Below the pieces are notes generated by a model. That model was not told the DNA's origin and did no database searches. It saw only the letters and a list, made by a program, of their open reading frames with translations. From Patescibacteria group bacterium (GTDB lineage: Bacteria > Patescibacteriota > Patescibacteriia > UBA9934 > GWF2-40-263): DNA of 23,526 nt. Location of the stretch: the NCBI GenBank assembly GCA_004298405.1, contig SCSL01000089.1, positions 1 to 23,526 on the forward strand. Reading direction: 5' to 3'. The position numbers were made by a program, and so were the translations under genes. Of this stretch, positions 7,154 to 15,531 are shown one piece after another. Within the stretch, counting starts at the first letter, position 1; each line of letters opens with the position of its first letter.

Positions 7154-8734
7154 CTATATCAGTGCCTGCCCCGTCATTTCAGGCGGTTGCTCGATTCCCA
7201 TGACTGCCAGAATCGTCGGGGCAACATCAGCAAGAACGCCCACGGGTGACATCAGCGACACATCTCCTTCTGGCACTTCCCCGACAATGGATGGCTGACC
7301 TTCAAACTCCTTGCCGATGATCAGAAATGGAACCGGGTTTGTTGCATGTTCTTTATCCATCTCTCCGGTTCGTAAATTCTTCATCTCCTCCGCGTTCCCG
7401 TGATCGGATGTCATAAACACATGTCCTTCGCGCACGAGCGTTTCCTCCACAATCTTTCCAAAACATTCATCGACTACCTCAACTGCCTGGATCCCGGCGT
7501 CCAAGTCCCCGGTGTGTCCGACCATGTCAGGATTGGCAAAATTCATCACGATAAAATCAAACTTATTCTCACGCATTTCTTTGATGACGCGCTCCGTAAT
7601 CTGCCGCGCGCTCATTTCGGGCACTGAATTGTACGCCGCAACTTTTGGACTGGGAATAATAATACGCTCCTCGCCCGCGAATGGTTCTTCTTTTGTCCCA
7701 TTCAGAAAAAAGGTCACATGCGCGTATTTCTCCGTCTCAGCAATGTGGAGTTGGGTAAGCCCCTGTTGGGAGAGAACTTGACCGAGTGTGTTGTTGATTG
7801 CCTCTGGTGGAAACGCAATCTCAACAGGTAATCCTTTTTCATACTCGGACATCGTGACGGGAAACACGTTGGGAATCAGCGTACGAGGAAACGCATCAAA
7901 CGAGGGAAGAACGAATGCCTTGCACAATTGCCTCATCCGATCCGCGCGAAAATTGAAAAAAATAATCGCATCATGTTCCTGCACGCGACCAACTGGCTGA
8001 CCATCGTGCACGATCACGGTGGGTTCAAATTCTTCATCGTAGACCTCTTCTCTGTACGATGCCTTGATCGCTTCGAGTGCATCCGTAGCTTGTGCTCCTT
8101 CCCCCGTCACCATCACGTTATACGCTTTGTGTGTGCGATCCCAACGGCTATCACGATCCATGGCGTAGTACCGACCAGAGACAGACGCAATTTTTCCCAC
8201 GCCGATCTCCTTGATCTTCTCTTGAAGTGTGGTCATGAAATCAATCCCCGCGTTATACACCGTATCGCGACCATCCAGGATCGCTTGCACGAATACCTCC
8301 TTGATGCCTGCCTCCTTAGCCGCTTGTAACAACGCATGGCAATGCAGATCCATTGCGTGCACTCGACCCTGCGAGACCATACCAATAAGATGCAGTCGAC
8401 TGCCGTGTTGTTTCACATGCTCGAACGCATGGACAAACGCCTCATTGTTCGCAAACGCTCCTGCGTCAATCGCTCGATTGATACGCGGAAACAGTTGATA
8501 ATAAACGCGGCCTGCCCCGATCGCCAAGTGGCCAACTTCCGAATTCCCCATTTCTCCCCAGGACAAGCCGACCTCTTCTCCCGACGCACGCAAGGTCATC
8601 GTTGGATAGGTACGAACAAGTCGATCATAATTTGGAGTATTGGCACGCGTGATGGCATTCCCATCTCCATCGGGTGCCACGCCAAAACCATCAAGAATGA
8701 CCAGGACAGCGGGTTTTTTCATGTTGTCTGCCAT
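7154..8734 (-). CDS. gpmI: 2,3-bisphosphoglycerate-independent phosphoglycerate mutase
   Basis: 526 residues, usual for the alkaline-phosphatase-superfamily mutase that interconverts 3- and 2-phosphoglycerate in glycolysis. Visible: N-terminal metal site VLVILDGFG, the nucleophilic serine in GEMGNSEVGH (about residue 65), LHLIGMVSQGRVH, ILDGRDT, SVSGRYYAMDRD, FNFRADRMRQL, MNFANPDMVGHTG and the second metal site MTSDHGNAEEM. It starts two bases after the eno stop codon, so it is probably co-transcribed with eno and catalyses the preceding glycolytic step. An alternative start four codons in (M-K-K-P) is possible. Confidence 0.97.
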   Translation of the reverse strand: MADNMKKPAVLVILDGFGVAPDGDGNAITRANTPNYDRLVRTYPTMTLRASGEEVGLSWGEMGNSEVGHLAIGAGRVYYQLFPRINRAIDAGAFANNEAFVHAFEHVKQHGSRLHLIGMVSQGRVHAMDLHCHALLQAAKEAGIKEVFVQAILDGRDTVYNAGIDFMTTLQEKIKEIGVGKIASVSGRYYAMDRDSRWDRTHKAYNVMVTGEGAQATDALEAIKASYREEVYDEEFEPTVIVHDGQPVGRVQEHDAIIFFNFRADRMRQLCKAFVLPSFDAFPRTLIPNVFPVTMSEYEKGLPVEIAFPPEAINNTLGQVLSQQGLTQLHIAETEKYAHVTFFLNGTKEEPFAGEERIIIPSPKVAAYNSVPEMSARQITERVIKEMRENKFDFIVMNFANPDMVGHTGDLDAGIQAVEVVDECFGKIVEETLVREGHVFMTSDHGNAEEMKNLRTGEMDKEHATNPVPFLIIGKEFEGQPSIVGEVPEGDVSLMSPVGVLADVAPTILAVMGIEQPPEMTGQALI

Positions 8735-8736
8735 AC

Positions 8737-9990
8737 CTATCCAACTTCCTCCTCAATCTCCATTAAGCGATTATATTTTGCTAGCCGTTCCGAGCGGGAC
8801 AAGGAACCGGTTTTGATGAAGTCTGCATTTACGGCAACCGCGAGGTCGGCGATGGTTGTATCTTCTGTTTCACCGGAGCGATGCGACACACTCACCTTCC
8901 ATCCATATTGTTTGGCGAGCATGATGGCGTCGACTGTCTCCGAGAGCGTTCCGATTTGGTTGAGCTTGATAAGGATCGCATTACCCGCCTTCATCTCGAT
9001 CGCTTTCGCAAGCCGACTCACGTTCGTAACAAGAAAATCATCACCAACAAGACCGACCTTCTTTCCCAGATGCTTGGTCATCTGCACCCACCCATCCCAA
9101 TCGTCTTGATCAAGTCCGTCTTCGAGGCTCATGATCGGATACTTCTTCAGCCACTTCTCCCATAGGGCAATCATCTGTTCACGTGTCAGCGTCTTGCCTT
9201 CAATCTTCAGGTGATATCGCTTTGTCTTCTCTTGGTAGAGTTCAGAGACCGCCGGATCCATCGCAAGAAATACATTCTTCCCAGGCGTGTATCCCGCCTT
9301 TTTTATCGCCGCCATAATGAGCTTAAACGCCTCTTCATTTGTTTTGAGTGGCACGGCATAGCCACCTTCATCGCCCTTCAGCGTTGAATACCCTTTTTGT
9401 TTAAGAAGATCCTCCAGGGCATAAAAAATTTCCGCTCCTGCTCGGATACGCTCACGAAACGTGCGTTGCGTTGGCACGATCATGAACTCTTGAAAATCGA
9501 GAACCCAATCCGCATGCGCGCCGCCGTTGAGGACGTTCATGGTTGGGAGGGGAAGTCGGAATTTGGAATAAGGAAGTTGGAACACGTGTCGAATGTATTG
9601 ATACAGAGGCATCTTGTTTGCTCGAGCCGCCGCATGCGCGCACGCAAGGCTCACCCCCAGAATCGCGTTGGCACCAAGGTTGGACTTATTCATCGTTCCA
9701 TCGAGTTCCATCATGGCGGCATCAATGTCCCGCTGACGTGTGACATCCATGCCGATGAGCCGAGGGGCAATTTTTTTGTGCACATTGGCAACCGCCTTGA
9801 GCACCCCCTTGCCGTGATAACGTTTTTTATCCCCATCACGAAGTTCGAGCGCCTCATGTTCGCCTGTGCTTGCCCCGCTTGGAACAGACGCCGAACCCGC
9901 GATCCCGTTCTTCAACAGCACCGTTACGTTGATCGTTGGGTTCCCACGTGAATCAAGAATTTCGTGGGCGTGGATGGATTCGATATTCAT
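8737..9990 (-). CDS. eno: Enolase (phosphopyruvate hydratase)
   Basis: 417 residues, slightly shorter than the usual 430. Converts 2-phosphoglycerate to phosphoenolpyruvate with magnesium. Landmarks: I-H-A-H-E-I-L-D-S-R-G-N-P-T near the N-terminus, SVPSGASTGEHEA loop, MNVLNGGAHADWVLDFQEFM, the metal ligands in AMDPAVSEL, SLEDGLDQDDWDGW and LVGDDFLVTN, catalytic lysine in ILIKLNQIGT, and the signature SHRSGETEDTTIADLAVA. The C-terminus stops at E-I-E-E-E-V-G, so the last loop is trimmed. It is separated from pgk by a palindromic repeat and abuts gpmI. Confidence 0.97.
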   Translation of the reverse strand: MNIESIHAHEILDSRGNPTINVTVLLKNGIAGSASVPSGASTGEHEALELRDGDKKRYHGKGVLKAVANVHKKIAPRLIGMDVTRQRDIDAAMMELDGTMNKSNLGANAILGVSLACAHAAARANKMPLYQYIRHVFQLPYSKFRLPLPTMNVLNGGAHADWVLDFQEFMIVPTQRTFRERIRAGAEIFYALEDLLKQKGYSTLKGDEGGYAVPLKTNEEAFKLIMAAIKKAGYTPGKNVFLAMDPAVSELYQEKTKRYHLKIEGKTLTREQMIALWEKWLKKYPIMSLEDGLDQDDWDGWVQMTKHLGKKVGLVGDDFLVTNVSRLAKAIEMKAGNAILIKLNQIGTLSETVDAIMLAKQYGWKVSVSHRSGETEDTTIADLAVAVNADFIKTGSLSRSERLAKYNRLMEIEEEVG

Positions 9991-10005
9991 AGACGATCTA
10001 TTCGA

Positions 10006-10083
10006 TCCTCCCCCTTTCCAAGGGGGAGCTAGAGGGGGTTGCCGGCAACCTCCCCTAACCCCTCCTTGGAAAGGAGGGGGACC
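10006..10083. repeat. Palindromic intergenic repeat between pgk and eno
   Basis: The outer arms (10007-10023 and about 10063-10080) match over 17 bases with two differences around TTTCCAAGG/CCTTGGAAA. Inside, GGTTGCCGGCAACC (about 10037-10050) is a perfect palindrome flanked by G and C runs. It fills nearly the whole pgk-eno gap. The build is that of a mobile palindromic unit; in RNA it would fold on both strands and may reduce read-through into eno. Confidence 0.75.
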
Positions 10084-10089
10084 GAAGAG

Positions 10090-11274
10090 TTAAATTTTCA
10101 GTGCTTCAATTCCCGGCAATGATTCCCCTGAAAGGAATGCTAAAAATGCCGCACCGCCGGTAGAGAGAAGCGTAAACCTATCAGCCAGATGGAGCGACTC
10201 GATCACAGGAAGCGTATCCCCGCCACCGACGATCGTTGTTGCTTTTCCCGTCTGCGCCGCGATCGCGCGCGCCACGTCTCGCGTGCCGCTACAAAACTCC
10301 TCAATCTCACAATACCCAAGCGGGCCATTCCACAAAATAGTCTTGCTCCCCTCAAGAGTCTGCGTGAACATTTTTCTCGTCGCAGGACCGATATCAACAA
10401 TCCGATCGCTTGCCCCGATCTGATCTACGCTCTTCACGACTTGCTTTGCATCACGGCGAAGCGAGTGAACGCACACGACATCTGTTGGGAGCACTATTTT
10501 TTTTGCGTACTTCTTTAACAGACGTGTTGCCGATTTGATGGATTCCGTTTCGTACACAGATTTTCCTACCTTTTTTCCTTGCGCAACTAAAAATACGTTT
10601 GCGAGCGCGCCTCCAACAAGAAGCGAATCCAGTTTGGATAAAAACCGTTCAATGATCGAGAACTTCGTTGTCATTTTGAGACCCCCAAGCATCAGCGAAA
10701 ACGGGTGCTTCATGTGTTCCTCGAGTTTGCTGAGGACAGAAATCTCTGTGGCAAGAAGAGGTCCTGCGTAGGACGGCAAAAAACTGGTAATCGCATCTAA
10801 ACTGGCATGCGCACGATGTGAAACAGAAAACGCATCGTTGATATACAAGTCACCAAATTTTGCGAGTGCCTCAGCAAAGGACGGAGCATTCTCTTCTTCA
10901 CGCCGGTCGAATCGAAGATTCTCAAGCAAGAGGACATCCCCCTGACCCATCTTTGCAATAAATTTATCCACGTCTTTTCCTGTGACGGTTCGCGTAACTT
11001 CAATAGGTGTCCCGAGAAGACTCGATAAGCGCTTGGCTACAGGCTTCACAGAATACGCCGCAACTCGCCGTCCGTTTGGACGACCAAGATGCGTCATCAC
11101 GATGACCTTGGCCCCCCGTTGCGACAACCAGTTGATGTCCACGGCGCTACGAGCAATCCGACCATGGGGTCCGTCCACGGCACGCCCTTTCACAATCGGC
11201 ACATTGGCATCAATACGAACCAAAACACGCTTGCCTTGGACGTCCATTGATGTGCCTACCTTGCGCAACTTCAT
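10090..11274 (-). CDS. pgk: Phosphoglycerate kinase
   Basis: 394 residues, standard length. It transfers phosphate from 1,3-bisphosphoglycerate to ADP, the first ATP-yielding step of lower glycolysis. Recognisable stretches: KRVLVRIDANVP, VIVMTHLGRPNG, LLLENLRFDRREEENAP, YINDAFSVSHRAHAS, LGGLKMTTKFSIIE (usually G-G-A-K-V-x-x-K), ILWNGPLGYCEIEEF, TIVGGGDTLPVIE and LLSTGGAAFLAFLSGESLPGIEAL. It begins six bases after the DoxX-like gene's stop codon, in one tight cluster with gapA. Confidence 0.97.
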   Translation of the reverse strand: MKLRKVGTSMDVQGKRVLVRIDANVPIVKGRAVDGPHGRIARSAVDINWLSQRGAKVIVMTHLGRPNGRRVAAYSVKPVAKRLSSLLGTPIEVTRTVTGKDVDKFIAKMGQGDVLLLENLRFDRREEENAPSFAEALAKFGDLYINDAFSVSHRAHASLDAITSFLPSYAGPLLATEISVLSKLEEHMKHPFSLMLGGLKMTTKFSIIERFLSKLDSLLVGGALANVFLVAQGKKVGKSVYETESIKSATRLLKKYAKKIVLPTDVVCVHSLRRDAKQVVKSVDQIGASDRIVDIGPATRKMFTQTLEGSKTILWNGPLGYCEIEEFCSGTRDVARAIAAQTGKATTIVGGGDTLPVIESLHLADRFTLLSTGGAAFLAFLSGESLPGIEALKI

Positions 11275-11280
11275 ACTCGC

Positions 11281-11781
11281 CTACCCCAAAAAGAGCTTAA
11301 TCCATTTGGTACGGCTGTCGAGTCGTCGCTCAAGAAGGCCATCAAGCCCACACACATGACCGAACCCTCCAACAAGAAAAAGAGCGAGTACGGATGCATA
11401 GATGATATGTTCACCGATAAAACCGTGAGCCGTATTGCCGACAAAGTCAGCAACATAATAGAGCCCCATCACCACGATCCCAAAAAACGAAGCGGTACGA
11501 ACACACAGTCCTAGCACTAAGGCGAGGCCAATGAGCGTAAGCCCCCACATATTCAAAACATCGACAACGCCGTTTCCAGCCAATCCTTGAAACCAACTCG
11601 CAAATGGACCGGTCGCGTTTTGCAAGAATCCAGCCGCGCTCCAAGCCTCTGCGGTGAATTTTGACCAACCAGCAAAGAAAAACAGAAGTCCTATGAGAAG
11701 GCGCAACAAAACCGCTCCAATGGGGAAAAACCCTTGGTAGGATCCTTCAGCAAATGCATCGAAGGCTGTAGATTTTCTCAT
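11281..11781 (-). CDS. DoxX-family membrane protein
   Basis: 166 residues with four predicted membrane segments (about 22-40, 72-90, 94-112 and 120-142). R-L-L-I-G-L-L-F-F-F-A-G-W-S-K near residue 30 is the family's usual start, and A-L-V-L-G-L-C-V-R-T-A-S follows the second segment. DoxX proteins are found in quinone-linked oxidoreductase systems and some stress-related complexes; the role here is unknown. It lies one base after gapA and six before pgk, so it is expected to be made with the glycolytic enzymes, an unusual position. Confidence 0.8.
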   Translation of the reverse strand: MRKSTAFDAFAEGSYQGFFPIGAVLLRLLIGLLFFFAGWSKFTAEAWSAAGFLQNATGPFASWFQGLAGNGVVDVLNMWGLTLIGLALVLGLCVRTASFFGIVVMGLYYVADFVGNTAHGFIGEHIIYASVLALFLVGGFGHVCGLDGLLERRLDSRTKWIKLFLG

Positions 11782-11782
11782 A

Positions 11783-12787
11783 CTAAAGTTTGCCTACATG
11801 CACGGCCATATCGACCAGTCGCTGAGTGTATCCCCATTCGTTGTCGTACCAAGCAAGCACCTTCACCAAATCGCCATCTACCACGCGTGTAAGATCCAAA
11901 TCGACAACGGATCCAAATGACGAGCCAATAAAATCCGATGAGACGAGCGGTTCTTCGGTGACTCCCAAAATTCCTTTCCATCGGGATGATTTCGCGGCCG
12001 TTTTAAAAAGCGCATTGATCTCTTCCACGCTCGTGTTGCGCTTCATCAAAAAAGTAAAATCCGTGAGTGAGACATCTAAGCATGGCACGCGCACCGAGAT
12101 CCCATCGAACTTATCTTTCAGGCTTGTCACCGCTTGCGTTGTTGCTTTGGCGGCGCCTGTCGAGGTGGGAATCATGTTCACCAGCGCCGAACGTCCAATA
12201 CGCAGGTCATCTTTTTTGCTTGGAAGTCCGTCCACGATATTTTCGCTCGCCGTGACAGAGTGGATGGTCGTGAGCATGGCCTTCTTTACCCCAATCTCTT
12301 CGGCAAGAATTTGCGCCACGGGCGCAGCCGAGTTGGTCGTGCACGAGGCATTATTGATAACCGTGTCTGATTTTTTGCAGATGCCATGATTCACCCCCAT
12401 GAGAAAGGTTGGAGTGTCATCCGATGGGGCAGAGATCACCACTTTCTTTGCTCCCGCCTCAATATGCTTCTGTGCGTCGGCTTTTTTCCGGAAGAAACCT
12501 GTCGACTCAATCACAACATCAACGTTGAACGCTTTCCACGGAAGCATGCTTGGATCCTTCTGCGCGAAGACCGGAATTTTTACCCCATCAACTTCAATGA
12601 AGTCCTTGCCAGCCTTCACAGATTTGCTCCATGTGCGAAACACAGAATCGTGCTTCAAAAGATAAGAAAGTGTGGCGGGATCCGTAAGATCGTTGATGGC
12701 AACGACATGAATCCCCTTGCGCTCACAAGCGGCGCGTAATGTGGTCCGGCCAATCCGGCCAAAGCCATTGATAACAATTCTCAGCAT
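11783..12787 (-). CDS. gapA: Glyceraldehyde-3-phosphate dehydrogenase, type I
   Basis: 334 residues, typical. It oxidises and phosphorylates glyceraldehyde-3-phosphate with NAD. The Rossmann start is INGFGRIGRTTLRA; an Asp in V-A-I-N-D-L (about 33) suggests NAD rather than NADP. The catalytic cysteine is in NNASCTTN (about 150), the histidine in T-T-I-H-S; NMIPTSTGAAKA and WYDNEWGY complete the signature. The stretch T-A-S-E-N-I-V-D-G-L replaces the common Y-T-x-D-Q. First gene of the glycolytic cluster, with its own extended -10 promoter and a leader of about 18 bases without Shine-Dalgarno. Confidence 0.97.
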   Translation of the reverse strand: MLRIVINGFGRIGRTTLRAACERKGIHVVAINDLTDPATLSYLLKHDSVFRTWSKSVKAGKDFIEVDGVKIPVFAQKDPSMLPWKAFNVDVVIESTGFFRKKADAQKHIEAGAKKVVISAPSDDTPTFLMGVNHGICKKSDTVINNASCTTNSAAPVAQILAEEIGVKKAMLTTIHSVTASENIVDGLPSKKDDLRIGRSALVNMIPTSTGAAKATTQAVTSLKDKFDGISVRVPCLDVSLTDFTFLMKRNTSVEEINALFKTAAKSSRWKGILGVTEEPLVSSDFIGSSFGSVVDLDLTRVVDGDLVKVLAWYDNEWGYTQRLVDMAVHVGKL

Positions 12788-12811
12788 AGGTTGGGTATAA
12801 ATGATGGAATG

Positions 12812-12820
12812 ATTTTAGCA
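12812..12820 (-). promoter_or_regulatory. Extended -10 promoter of the gapA cluster
   Basis: Minus strand TGC-TAAAAT, identical to the helicase promoter, with only a weak T-rich -35 (TTTTTG at 17 bases). The -10 ends 24 bases before the gapA ATG. It lies between the GC-rich orphan gene and gapA, so the glycolytic cluster has its own start. Confidence 0.55.
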
Positions 12821-12835
12821 CTTTTCATCCGAAAC

Positions 12836-12867
12836 AAAAAAGCGGTCACCTTGAGTCAGGAAACCAC
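12836..12867 (-). terminator. Candidate terminator after the second GC-rich orphan
   Basis: On the minus strand GTGGT and ACCGC pair (with one G-U), CCT/AGG pair inside, and six T follow (12836-12841). The stem is short and interrupted, so efficiency is uncertain. It sits just before the gapA promoter and would separate the orphan gene from the glycolytic cluster. Confidence 0.4.
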
Positions 12868-12899
12868 GTTCGTTCTTGAAGCGTTGTACGTAGAGCGCA

Positions 12900-13853
12900 T
12901 CACTCCTGAGCGACGGGCTCGAACTGCACCAGGAAGCGGAAGGCGATGCTGTTGTCCCGATCGTCGCGATAGAAGCTGCCGACGCACACGAGCCCACCGC
13001 CGCCATGGAGACCGACAAGGAGCGCAGCATGAGAACCGCAACGCTCCTCGCACCACTCCACCGAGTTGGTGGATCCCAGATCCGGGAGGCGGTTCTCGGA
13101 AGTGTGGATCCGCAACCAGTTGAAGAGGTTCCCGAGGAAGTTGAAGATCCTCGCGGACTGAACCTTGGCCTCACCGCCTAGGGACTTGAGCACCGTCGCG
13201 ACCTTGGGGAGGATGTCCTCCATCAGGTCGTCCCCCTCACCCTTCTGCGAGTGCGGGTGAGCGAAGCGGGTGTCGATGTCCACCGCGGTCATGAGCTGGT
13301 CGTCGGGGTATCTCCCGTCCTGGTAGTTGGGCTTCTTGATCACCTCCCAGGCGATCCACCGACCCGGGAGCGGTAAAGACGTAACGTTAGCGCTGGGGAG
13401 GTAGCGATCCCTATCGAGCTTCACGATGTGCTCCGGGTACTGATCCTCGCTGATCGCGGGGACGAAGAAGAGCCAGAGCTTGTACTTCTTCAGGAGCCGG
13501 CGCTGGGCGCGGTTGAGATTGGGCGGCACGGGGACGTCGACGTGGAAGTCCAGGAACGCGTCCAACACCTCCTGCATCCACGCGTGGAGCTCGGCCTTCC
13601 AGTTCTTGCCGGTCAGCTCGGGGTAGCGCAGGGTCTTGAGTTGGTCGATCTGCGTCTGCGCCTCATTGAACTTCCGCTCGTGCGTTTCGACGAAGGCGGT
13701 GAGCTCGTGCGAGAAGGTGGGGGTACTCACGAGGAGCTGACCGATCCGCATCACGAACGCGAAATGGTTGAGCATCCCCACCACGCCGGCGTCGTCGCCA
13801 TGAAGGTTGTACTTGTCGATCAGATCCTTGAGCCAAACCGGGATGGTGCCCAT
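12900..13853 (-). CDS. Second GC-rich orphan protein of unknown function
   Basis: 317 residues from the ATG at 13851-13853, chosen because GGAG lies six bases upstream; a TTG at 13887-13889 would add 12 residues. I recognise no family. The N-terminal third is helical and amphipathic (I-P-V-W-L-K-D-L-I-D-K-Y, then a Gln/Glu-rich helix near 80-100), followed by basic R-A-Q-R-R-L-L-K-K-Y. The middle has a P-L-P-G-R-W-I-A-W-E-V motif and an acidic Q-L-M-T-A-V-D-I-D-T-R-F segment; the C-terminus has a glycine-rich turn (G-L-H-G-G-G-G-L-V) before beta-like strands. No signal peptide or membrane segment. Codons end mostly in G or C, as in the orphan at 2879-4213 and unlike the neighbours, so both may have come from elsewhere. 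Confidence 0.65.
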   Translation of the reverse strand: MGTIPVWLKDLIDKYNLHGDDAGVVGMLNHFAFVMRIGQLLVSTPTFSHELTAFVETHERKFNEAQTQIDQLKTLRYPELTGKNWKAELHAWMQEVLDAFLDFHVDVPVPPNLNRAQRRLLKKYKLWLFFVPAISEDQYPEHIVKLDRDRYLPSANVTSLPLPGRWIAWEVIKKPNYQDGRYPDDQLMTAVDIDTRFAHPHSQKGEGDDLMEDILPKVATVLKSLGGEAKVQSARIFNFLGNLFNWLRIHTSENRLPDLGSTNSVEWCEERCGSHAALLVGLHGGGGLVCVGSFYRDDRDNSIAFRFLVQFEPVAQE

Positions 13854-13983
13854 GACGTTCTCCGCTACTTGGTTACGTATGCATGGCAACTGAGTGAACA
13901 GTCGCTCCGCCGATCACCAAGCGCAGCGTGTGATTGTCGCGACAGGACAGAATCGCCCTGCCAAACAACGTCGTCACCTAACC

Positions 13984-14010
13984 AAAAACCGACCGTTTTG
14001 TCAACGGCCG
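13984..14010 (-). terminator. Rho-independent terminator of rpsB-tsf
   Basis: On the minus strand GGCCGTT and AACGGTC form a seven-pair stem (one G-U) around GACAA, followed by GG and five T. It is 16 bases after the tsf stop codon, as expected for the end of the operon. Confidence 0.7.
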
Positions 14011-14025
14011 ATCTACCAATTTTCT

Positions 14026-14613
14026 CTAGAGGTTGAATCTCGCGAATCGGCGAATCTGCATATTCTCTCCCAGGCTCGCAATCTTACTTTTCACAAATTC
14101 TTCGATGGTCTGATCCTCATCCTTGATAAACGGCTGTTCCATCAGGACAACCTCGGAATACCACTTATTGAGTTTGCCGTCGACGATCTTGGCGATCACC
14201 TCCTCCGGTTTCCCAGCTCCTTCCATTTCTGCGGTGTAAATTGCTCGTTCTTTCTCGACGAGTTCCAATGGCACATCCGCTCGGGTCAGATACAGCGGAT
14301 CCAGCGCACTCACATGTAACGCAAGGTCGTGGCAGAAATCGACGAACGCTTCATTGCGCGCAACAAAGTCCGTCTCACACAATACTTCCACCATGGCACC
14401 AAGTTTTCCGTTTGAATGAATATAGGCGTGTACGCGACCTTCGTTGGTTGCGCGATCCAATTTCTTGGCGGCCTTCGCAATCCCCTTCTCGCGCAGATAC
14501 TGACCGGCTTTCTCCAAATCTCCACCCGTTTCCTCAAGCGCTTTCTTGGCGTCCATCATGCCGGCTCCGGTCATGGAACGAAGTTCGGCAACAGTTTTTG
14601 CATCGATGGTCAT
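14026..14613 (-). CDS. tsf: Translation elongation factor Ts, short form
   Basis: 195 residues. EF-Ts is the guanine-nucleotide exchange factor of EF-Tu. The UBA-like N-terminal domain (V-A-E-L-R-S-M-T-G-A-G-M-M-D-A-K-K-A-L) and the TDFVARN signature (about residue 80) are intact. The rest is shortened compared with the 280-residue E. coli protein, as in many small or thermophilic genomes with a single core subdomain. The end (E-N-M-Q-I-R-R-F-A-R-F) is the usual one. It follows rpsB by 18 bases and is closed by a terminator. Confidence 0.96.
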   Translation of the reverse strand: MTIDAKTVAELRSMTGAGMMDAKKALEETGGDLEKAGQYLREKGIAKAAKKLDRATNEGRVHAYIHSNGKLGAMVEVLCETDFVARNEAFVDFCHDLALHVSALDPLYLTRADVPLELVEKERAIYTAEMEGAGKPEEVIAKIVDGKLNKWYSEVVLMEQPFIKDEDQTIEEFVKSKIASLGENMQIRRFARFNL

Positions 14614-14631
14614 ATAAAGAACGATTGATGT

Positions 14632-15378
14632 TTATGATTCAGTTTCTTCTCTCTTAATGGTCTTGGCTCGCGTGTCCGCGCTCACTTTTGCGGCTGTTGC
14701 TTTTCCGTCCTTGATCGCGTCAAAGACAAGTTTACACACAAGCTCGATGGACTTCACGGCGTCGTCGTTTCCTGGGATAACTTTCGTCACACCTTCAGGA
14801 TTCACATTTGTGTCACACAAGGCGATCACGGGAATCCCCGTAACGATCGCTTCTTGCACAGCCGTCTTTTCTGTTTTCACATCAATCACGAAAATGGCAT
14901 CTGGAACACGCGTGAGATTTTCGATACCTCCAAACTTCTCTTCCATTTCTTCAATCTCTCGAGAGAACATGAGCTGTTCTTTCTTTGTATACTTGCGCAG
15001 TTCCCCTTTGTCGCGCTGATCCTTCAACATTTTCATGCGCTTGAGGGTTTGTTTGATCTGCCCAAAATTCGTGAGCGTTCCTCCCAGCCAGCGGTTTTGA
15101 ACATACGGCATATCGACCGCCTGGGCATATTTTTGAATGGGAGCCTTTGCTTGAAGCTTTGTGCCTACAAACAAAATAACACCGCCACGGGAAGCAATGC
15201 CTTTGAGGGTCTCCAGGGCAGACTCAAGATATTCCTGAGTCTTCTCGAGGTTAATAATGTGAACGCCCAGGCGAGAACCAAAAATGAATTGTTTCATCTT
15301 TGGGTGCCAGCGGCTCGTGGTGTGGCCGTAATGCATGCCGGATTTCAGCATGTCGACCAGAGAAGGCATATTTGCCAT
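14632..15378 (-). CDS. rpsB: Small-subunit ribosomal protein uS2
   Basis: 248 residues, normal. S2 binds the body-head junction of the 30S subunit. Diagnostic stretches: MLKSGMHYGHTTSRWHPKM, YIFG-like F-I-F-G-S-R-L-G-V-H-I-I-N-L, ILFVGTKLQA, NRWLGGTLTNF, LPDAIFVIDV-like V-P-D-A-I-F-V-I-D-V, and G-I-P-V-I-A-L-C-D-T-N-V-N-P. An A-A-G-G-A spacing (AAGGA about 8 bases before ATG) is one of the few ribosome sites here. Transcribed with tsf from the promoter at 15532-15560. Confidence 0.97.
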   Translation of the reverse strand: MANMPSLVDMLKSGMHYGHTTSRWHPKMKQFIFGSRLGVHIINLEKTQEYLESALETLKGIASRGGVILFVGTKLQAKAPIQKYAQAVDMPYVQNRWLGGTLTNFGQIKQTLKRMKMLKDQRDKGELRKYTKKEQLMFSREIEEMEEKFGGIENLTRVPDAIFVIDVKTEKTAVQEAIVTGIPVIALCDTNVNPEGVTKVIPGNDDAVKSIELVCKLVFDAIKDGKATAAKVSADTRAKTIKREETES

Positions 15379-15395
15379 AGTGTTTCCTTTTTCTA

Positions 15396-15423
15396 GCCCA
15401 CCATAGCTTCAGCGAAGGCGGGA
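15396..15423. repeat. Short palindromic repeat in the rpsB leader
   Basis: CCCACC (15397-15402) and GGCGGG (15417-15422) pair with one G-U around a nested CTTC-AGC-GAAG hairpin. The sequence CTTCAGCGAAGGCGGG looks like a widely seen interspersed palindrome. It lies 18 bases from the rpsB ATG, within the leader, so it could also shape S2 mRNA structure. Confidence 0.5.
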
Positions 15424-15531
15424 GCGTCGGTGGCGATCTCCAGGCCCCTATGCCCCTCGATAATCTCGGGACCTTGGGGGAGGAATTGGATGACCGTTGT
15501 ATTCCACCTGAGTTGTTAAATTACGGACGGG

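Noticed and set aside
9540..9590. Repeat insertion in eno (F-Q-L-P-Y-S-K-F-R segment)
   Set aside because: The DNA is rich in TTCC-like units, but the segment has about the same length as in ordinary enolases, so no insertion is needed.
13428..14036. Open frame of 202 codons on the plus strand
   Set aside because: It is antisense to the second GC-rich orphan, rich in Leu, Val, Glu, Gly and His as typical antisense frames are, and crosses the tsf terminator.
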